64,000 bases of DNA from a virus, in IMG/VR virus record IMGVR_UViG_3300025872_003406, positions 17,584-81,583 of that record; one strand, written 5' to 3'. The first letter of the stretch is position 1. The number at the start of each line of letters is the position of its first letter. A program made the position numbers and the translations under genes. Under the pieces are notes generated by a model, which saw only the letters and a program-made list of their open reading frames with translations, was not told the DNA's origin and searched no databases. Below, in pieces: positions 59,469 to 64,000 of this stretch.

Positions 59469-61089
59469 TATACCGCTCAATCCTAAGCTCACAGAAAATC
59501 AGTTTCATTCGTTTGTTACGTTCTGTCAGGAGCATCGGGATTACATCTACGACATCTATTTTACCTGTCGCATTCCTCCGTTCAATCAGGATGCGATGGG
59601 CGATGTCTTTCTGAATCCAGAGGATCATCAGAGCGCAATCTACACTGCGCTGCAGATGCCAGCATTGACTGGAATTCCGATCTCTGCAACGTTCAATAAC
59701 ATATCGGTACGGCCAGATCAAAAGAACCTGCAGATCTGGATCGATAACTTTCAGGCACTATATGACTCGGGCGTTCGTTCCTGCACGTTGCCTCATACTC
59801 ATTGGCTGCTGACCGGTCAGATTCAGAAGCAGTTCCCTGAGCTGTTCATCAAGAATACGATCCTGCGTGCTGTGAAGGAACCACGAGATGTTGCTAAACT
59901 CGCAGAGGCCGGATTCCATTATGTCAATCTTGATCGAGCGCTGATGCGCGATGAGGAACGGTTGAAAGAGATCAAGCGAGTCAAGGACAAATACGGAATC
60001 AAACTTTCGCTGCTCGCAAATGAAGGATGCGTCGGTGGATGCCCAGTGATGGATGAACACTATCAGTTCAACAACACACGGACCGATGGACCGCAGTACT
60101 TCACTGACCCGATCAGCCGAGTGAGCTGTCAGCATTGGCACACGAAGGATTCCGCGATTCAGCTCAAGAATGCGAACTTCCCACCGTGGCGAGCAGACTG
60201 GCTACGCTTTCAAGAACTAGGCATCGATGTCATCAAGATGCACGGCCGCGAGAACAGTGATCGGCTAGAGGAGACGATGGATATCATTCGTCGCTTTGCT
60301 CGTGGCGAGGAGATCCTGTTTGATAATTTTAACGCCTATATCGCAGAGACGAACCTAGTGGACAAGCCGATCAATCTCTGGCGAGAGAAGATTCGCACCT
60401 GTAAGTTCGACTGCTGGGACTGCAACTACTGTGACAAGGTCTGGAAGTCAAAGGGCAACAATAATGACAGGTTAGTCGCCGCAGTATCTCAGGCTCTGAT
60501 TGATAGCGCAAATCAAAGCGTAGGCGAAACGCCCGATGGTCTGACATCGGACAAGATGAAAGCATTGCTTAACTCGTTGGCTGCAATATCTGCCACGTAT
60601 CTTGAGGTCGGTGTTCTCAATGGTGCAACGTTCTGCTCGGCGCTCAAAGGTAATACTTTACAAGCATTTGCAGTCGATCACTGGAAAGATCAGACAAAAG
60701 CTGCAAACGGAAAAGATGTTGTCGGATCCAAGCAACAGTTCATTCAGAACGTCCAGAAGTACAAGGGGCAAAATACCGTCGTGCTGTTTGACTGTCACTT
60801 TCTGCAGGTCGATAAGAAACAGCTGCCTCCGATCGACCTGTTCTTCTATGATGCGGATCACTCCGAGCAGGCAAACTATGCTGCGATCAGATACTTTGCG
60901 GATAGTTTGGCTAATAAAGCAATTCTGATCTTCGATGATGCGAACTGGGATGGTGTAGTTGCTGGTGCTCGTCGTGGGATTGCTGATTCGAAGCTCGAGA
61001 TACTCTACGATAAGATCATACTCAACGCGCAGGAGGACGACGCGATGTGGTGGAATGGATTCTACATCGCAGTCGTGAAGAAACAATGA
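59455..61089 (+). CDS. Fusion of U32-like TIM barrel and SAM-dependent methyltransferase (544 aa)
   Basis: Residues 1-310 look like a U32-family TIM barrel (related to YegQ/RlhA/UbiU-V): repeated strand-helix units, YVNLDRALMRDEERLKEIKR, then LANEGCVGGCPVMDEHY. Cys192, 196, 225, 316, 320, 323 and 326 could hold an iron-sulphur cluster. Residues about 375-544 are a class I methyltransferase (Methyltransf_24 type): ATYLEVGVLNGATFCSAL (SAM-binding Gly loop), AFAVDHW, IDLFFYDADHSEQANY and KAILIFDDANWDG. U32 proteins act in oxygen-independent hydroxylation or RNA and cofactor modification; the substrate here is unknown. It overlaps both flanking genes. Recognition of the MT half is firmer than the U32 half. 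Confidence 0.72.
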   Translation: MKLFSIPLNPKLTENQFHSFVTFCQEHRDYIYDIYFTCRIPPFNQDAMGDVFLNPEDHQSAIYTALQMPALTGIPISATFNNISVRPDQKNLQIWIDNFQALYDSGVRSCTLPHTHWLLTGQIQKQFPELFIKNTILRAVKEPRDVAKLAEAGFHYVNLDRALMRDEERLKEIKRVKDKYGIKLSLLANEGCVGGCPVMDEHYQFNNTRTDGPQYFTDPISRVSCQHWHTKDSAIQLKNANFPPWRADWLRFQELGIDVIKMHGRENSDRLEETMDIIRRFARGEEILFDNFNAYIAETNLVDKPINLWREKIRTCKFDCWDCNYCDKVWKSKGNNNDRLVAAVSQALIDSANQSVGETPDGLTSDKMKALLNSLAAISATYLEVGVLNGATFCSALKGNTLQAFAVDHWKDQTKAANGKDVVGSKQQFIQNVQKYKGQNTVVLFDCHFLQVDKKQLPPIDLFFYDADHSEQANYAAIRYFADSLANKAILIFDDANWDGVVAGARRGIADSKLEILYDKIILNAQEDDAMWWNGFYIAVVKKQ

Positions 61090-62096
61090 TTGCAGGGCTT
61101 GAATATCTCTGGATGATCTTCTTCGTGATGATCGTCTCTGGCATTGCGAAGGAACACAATCTCTTCATGCCTCTGTACTCGTACATCAAGGATTCTTTCC
61201 AGAATAACCGCCTGGTCCTTTTCCTGACAAGTGCACTTGGAGGCATCCTGCCCATCGAAGGTAGAGTAACTGTGAGTGCCGGTGTCCTGGATACTCTGGC
61301 ATCCAAGAAATGTGTGTGCGGTAGACAGAAAATGGGAATCGTAGACTACCTATCGACTCATCACTATTATCTCTGGAGTCCACTTGAGAAGACCGTCATC
61401 TTGCCGATGGCCGCGATGGGACTGACCTATGGGGCATGGCTGGGAATCATATGGCCACTACTCTCGGTGACGTCATTGTTTATTGTACACTACGTGTTCT
61501 GGCGTGTAAATGAAGAAGATATTCAAATTGATTTCACTCCATTCAAGATGAGCGCGATCATGAGAAACGTCATGCCATTCTTCGTAGCGATTGGTACCTA
61601 TGCCTGGCTCGGTGGCGACAAACATATCTTTGCGATATTCGGAACTCTGGCACTATATTACGTATTCTTGACGCAGACCTGGGATCTGAAGAAACTGAGG
61701 TCGTACATCAAGTGGGATGTTCTGGTTACCGTGGCGGTCGTGATCGTGGCTGGAAACTACTTCAAGTCTCAGAGTAATCAGATCACAGAGATGATTCGTT
61801 CGCACGGGTCAAGCCTGGCGGTCGCGTCACTTCTGAGTTTTGTGGCCAGTTTTTTCATGGGATCCAGTGGAAAATTTATCGCCCTGGCAGTTCTGACATC
61901 CAGCATATTTGGCCCACAGTATTTTCTATGGTTCTTTGCGATTGACTATGCCGGTTATCTCTTGAGTCCGACACACAAATGCGTGGCGGTCGGTAATAAA
62001 TACTTCGGCACGCCTCTCAAGGATTATTACAAAGTTCTGGGAGTTTGGTGCCTATTATTGATTGCTACTGCTTCAGTATTCACATTCATGCTATGA
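61086..62096 (+). CDS. Polytopic inner-membrane protein, DUF401/permease-like (336 aa)
   Basis: I choose the ATG at 61086, which overlaps the previous stop (ATGA), over the frame opening at 61047. The protein has about nine or ten hydrophobic spans (e.g. 5-20, 95-140, 160-195, 208-225, 240-285, 315-335). Between the first spans is GGILPIEGRVTVSAGVLDTL, which resembles the 'LLPVPGGALMSAP' loop of DUF401-type permeases, followed by DYLSTHHYYLWSPLEKTVILP. A second polar break, MGSSGKFIALAVLT, may be its pseudo-symmetric partner. Probably a transporter or a membrane effector; substrate unknown. It overlaps the next gene by 4 bases. Confidence 0.75.
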   Translation: MIAGLEYLWMIFFVMIVSGIAKEHNLFMPLYSYIKDSFQNNRLVLFLTSALGGILPIEGRVTVSAGVLDTLASKKCVCGRQKMGIVDYLSTHHYYLWSPLEKTVILPMAAMGLTYGAWLGIIWPLLSVTSLFIVHYVFWRVNEEDIQIDFTPFKMSAIMRNVMPFFVAIGTYAWLGGDKHIFAIFGTLALYYVFLTQTWDLKKLRSYIKWDVLVTVAVVIVAGNYFKSQSNQITEMIRSHGSSLAVASLLSFVASFFMGSSGKFIALAVLTSSIFGPQYFLWFFAIDYAGYLLSPTHKCVAVGNKYFGTPLKDYYKVLGVWCLLLIATASVFTFML

Positions 62097-62893
62097 AAAA
62101 ACTCACTACACTATTCTTCGTAATCTCTTCCATTGCACTTGCAGCGGATACTCAGGAACTTGAGGTCTTTCGAGTCACCGCGAAGTCCTATGCTCCATTC
62201 GAGTCTGTCGGCGAATACCAACAGCCGGCCTGGACGCTGACTCGTAAGTTTCCGTCCACTCGAGTCTACGTCATGACTCCGCCACGGGCAGTCATGTACG
62301 AGAAATGGTTTGATATCCGTGACAGGCAAGACGGTCCTGCCCAGATTCGTATGCGCGATGAGTTTGCGTTTGGCCTGGGAAATCGTCTGGAGCTTGACCT
62401 CTATGCTCATACGGTATATGATGGACCTGTCGGAAATCAGAGGTTCGGCTGGCGCGGATTCAGCTGGGAGGTCCGGTATGCACTCGCTGACTGGGGAAAG
62501 CTTTGGGGAAATCCGACTCTTTACTTTGAGCACAAACTGCTGAACGGAAGTCAGGGCATTGAACCAAAGCTTCTGCTCGGAGACCGAATTGCCGGTACTG
62601 ATTGGATCTGGGGTCTGAACGCCATCTATGAGGCAAACCTGAGCGGGCCCAAGGAATCAGAGTATGCTGCGACGTTTAGCATCTCAAAGATCATCACGAA
62701 GAATCTGACTCTGGGAATCAGTGCCATGTATCGGTACAATGACTATGACGGAGGGTTCTCTGAGCTGTATGCGGGCCCAAATATGCAGTACAGGTTCAAT
62801 GGGAACTCACACCTGAGCCTGGAAGTAATGCCCAGACTACTCAAGGATGGATACGACAGCCGTACGCTGTTGATCTTTGCCTGGAGATTTTAA
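62093..62893 (+). CDS. Phage-encoded outer-membrane beta-barrel protein (266 aa)
   Basis: The ATG at 62093 overlaps the membrane protein's stop (ATGA) and opens a clear signal peptide, KKLTTLFFVISSIALA with cleavage likely after Ala17. The mature part alternates polar and aromatic residues in about 10-12 strands (LELDLYAHTVYDG, FSWEVRYALADW, LTLGISAMYRYND, MQYRFNGNSHLSLEVMPR) and ends in Phe (LLIFAWRF), the standard signal for outer-membrane barrel assembly. An outer-membrane protein in a phage structural region is unusual. It may alter host permeability, block superinfection or partner the permease. Function unknown. Confidence 0.75.
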   Translation: MKKLTTLFFVISSIALAADTQELEVFRVTAKSYAPFESVGEYQQPAWTLTRKFPSTRVYVMTPPRAVMYEKWFDIRDRQDGPAQIRMRDEFAFGLGNRLELDLYAHTVYDGPVGNQRFGWRGFSWEVRYALADWGKLWGNPTLYFEHKLLNGSQGIEPKLLLGDRIAGTDWIWGLNAIYEANLSGPKESEYAATFSISKIITKNLTLGISAMYRYNDYDGGFSELYAGPNMQYRFNGNSHLSLEVMPRLLKDGYDSRTLLIFAWRF

Positions 62894-62899
62894 TAAATA
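62892..62899 (+). promoter_or_regulatory. Late-promoter variant (AATAAATA)
   Basis: AATAAATA overlapping the barrel-gene stop, 7 bases before the ATG at 62907. From 62893 the next 22 bases are identical to the promoter-start region at 63377. Confidence 0.6.
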
Positions 62900-62906
62900 G
62901 ATACCT

Positions 62907-63317
62907 ATGGCACTCACATATACCTGGAAACTCACTTCCCTAAAGAAAAAGAATAGCGGATCACTCAACGGAGTGGTCTTTCAAACATATTGGCAGAAGA
63001 CTGGTACAGATGAAAATGGTCATACCGGTACATTTTCCGGAGCGACTCCATTTGATCCCGCCCAGATCGACACAAATAACTTTGTGGCATTCGATCAGCT
63101 CACAGAAGCTACGGTTCTCGGATGGATTCAATCCGTCGTGACTGGCGCATACGAAGAGCACGTCAATGAGCAGATTCAAAAGCAGATCGATGAAAAGAAC
63201 AACGCATCTGCAGATGTTATGGCTGGATCTTTCCCATGGGATCCTCCAGCTGCAGTCGTTCCGGATCCTGCTGTACCAGCGGTTCCTCCTACGACGACTC
63301 CGCCTCCAGCGGGTTAA
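62907..63317 (+). CDS. Small virion protein, DUF7936-like (136 aa)
   Basis: MALTYTWKLTSLKKKNSGSL, VVFQTYWQKTGTDENGHTGTFSGATPF and EATVLGWIQSVVTGAYEEHVNEQI match a small protein common in aquatic T4-like phages. The C-terminus is Pro/Ala-rich (VPDPAVPAVPPTTTPPPAG). Its own late promoter and following terminator make it a single-gene unit. Presumably a structural protein; the precise role is not known. Confidence 0.78.
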   Translation: MALTYTWKLTSLKKKNSGSLNGVVFQTYWQKTGTDENGHTGTFSGATPFDPAQIDTNNFVAFDQLTEATVLGWIQSVVTGAYEEHVNEQIQKQIDEKNNASADVMAGSFPWDPPAAVVPDPAVPAVPPTTTPPPAG

Positions 63318-63339
63318 TCACCTCATAGCTATTTCTGTC

Positions 63340-63371
63340 ATGCTAGCCTGAGTAATCGGGCTAGCATTTTT
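63340..63371 (+). terminator. Strong intrinsic terminator
   Basis: A 9-bp perfect stem (63340-63348 with 63359-63367), 10-base loop and T5 (63367-63371). It closes the preceding unit, just before the next late promoter. Confidence 0.85.
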
Positions 63372-63375
63372 GCTG

Positions 63376-63383
63376 TATAAATA
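63376..63383 (+). promoter_or_regulatory. T4-type late promoter (TATAAATA)
   Basis: Perfect TATAAATA, 7 bases before the ATG at 63391 and directly after the terminator. No Shine-Dalgarno sequence is present. Confidence 0.8.
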
Positions 63384-63390
63384 GATACCT

Positions 63391-63999
63391 ATGGCACTAC
63401 CTGTATCGCCTAACAGCATTTCGTTTAACAATATCAACCAGGAGCTTGGTAGGGCTTCTCCCTACAATCAGACGGTTGCATTGAACGATTCTGTGGTTCG
63501 AACCTTATTTCAGAGAACAACAGCCGGTAGCTCCGTCGCGATGAGCGATGGATGGGGTAAGAGTAATTTCAGCGCTCAACCATCTTCTGTAACTGTTGAT
63601 TATGTTGGCGCGTATAACGCTAGAGTAAATTGGTCAAACGGTTCTAATTATTATAGAACTAGAATATACTCTACTAGTAGCGGCGGTACCGCACTATATG
63701 ATTCTAGTTCTGCCATCTATTCGTCTACAGCTTTTACAAATTTGCAAAATCTAAGTCCTACTACAACATACACTCTTTATGTGTGTTATGTTAATTCCTC
63801 TGGCGCAGAAGGCCCAAGAACTGCCGCGGCATCAAGTATTACTACTAAGACTGTCAAGAACCTTGCATCTGGAGCAAACAGCGTTGTTTATTTTGGTACA
63901 AAAGCCTACTATAAATTTACTAGCTCCGGAAACTTTACAATTACTCAAAAGGATAATGCAAATTTATCATTCGCCTATGACTTAGTTGGAGGCGAATGA
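63391..63999 (+). CDS. Virion protein with fibronectin-III-like domain (202 aa)
   Basis: N-terminus MALPVSPNSISFNNINQELGR, SVAMSDGWGKSNF is a phage tail-surface motif. Residues about 60-150 are a fibronectin-III-like module (PSSVTVDYVGAYNARVNW, LSPTTTYTLYVCYVNSSG). The tail, YYKFTSSGNFTITQKDNANL, resembles the start of a Gly-rich fibre-tip domain. The TGA at 63997-63999 comes one base before the window end and the domain seems to stop early (SFAYDLVGGE), so a frameshift or a continuation beyond the window cannot be excluded. Confidence 0.72.
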   Translation: MALPVSPNSISFNNINQELGRASPYNQTVALNDSVVRTLFQRTTAGSSVAMSDGWGKSNFSAQPSSVTVDYVGAYNARVNWSNGSNYYRTRIYSTSSGGTALYDSSSAIYSSTAFTNLQNLSPTTTYTLYVCYVNSSGAEGPRTAAASSITTKTVKNLASGANSVVYFGTKAYYKFTSSGNFTITQKDNANLSFAYDLVGGE

Positions 64000-64000
64000 T

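Noticed and set aside
60400-60423. CxxxCxxC (Cys316, 320, 323) read as a radical-SAM motif
   Set aside because: It lies at the end of the barrel instead of after the first strand where radical-SAM proteins have it, and the surrounding sequence fits a U32-like cysteine cluster better.
1-64000. tRNA genes, integrases, insertion sequences or CRISPR arrays
   Set aside because: None could be recognised by reading either strand or the ORFs. tRNA detection by eye is limited, so a covariance search would be needed to exclude one.

Overview
This window is the structural and replication core of a T4-superfamily myovirus, of the divergent 'exo-T-even' type best known from cyanophages and other aquatic phages. 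The assignment rests on recognisable homologues of T4 gp33, gp59, gp32, gp26, gp54, gp4, gp48, gp53, gp27, gp5, gp25, gp6 and gp8, on T4-style late promoters (TATAAATA), and on proteins otherwise typical of aquatic T4-like phages (DUF4815, the DUF7936-like small protein, the RPFKAGEEN-type protein, S74-tailed fibres). The host cannot be named. A phage-encoded outer-membrane barrel and a signal-peptide-bearing endolysin point to a Gram-negative host. I saw no tRNA, CRISPR array, integrase, transposase or insertion sequence.

Layout. 1-1118: the end of an unknown gene, a 32-codon ORF, an exported lytic transglycosylase-like endolysin and a small gene. 1119-4130: an A+T-rich accessory island of small unknown genes, including a tandem paralogue pair, closed by a broken or frameshifted small ORF and a 21-bp inverted repeat enclosing 92 bases. 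4496-8257: replication and late-transcription genes, including the conserved 33-59-32 cluster. 8311-12908 (minus strand): gp4, an unknown conserved protein, gp54-like, gp26 with a -1 frameshift extension, and the probable tape measure. 12931-29686 (plus strand): baseplate hub and wedge genes gp48, 53, 27, 5, 25, 6, 7-like and 8, then two large virion proteins. 29699-58148: a 28-kb receptor-binding locus with giant modular fibres, two S74 autoprocessing tails, one frameshifted fibre gene and three tandem LamG-type proteins. 58151-62893: small conserved genes, then a tightly overlapping set of a U32-like/methyltransferase fusion, a polytopic membrane protein and an outer-membrane beta-barrel. 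62907-63999: two small late virion genes, each with its own late promoter.

How it works together: gp33, with the sigma factor gp55 and clamp gp45 (not in this window), would activate the late promoters that drive the divergent structural operons. The minus operon supplies the tube initiator, tail chaperones and tape measure; the plus operon supplies hub, wedges and fibres. No stretch above 300 bases lacks a gene. The largest gap (4332-4495) holds most of the inverted repeat.
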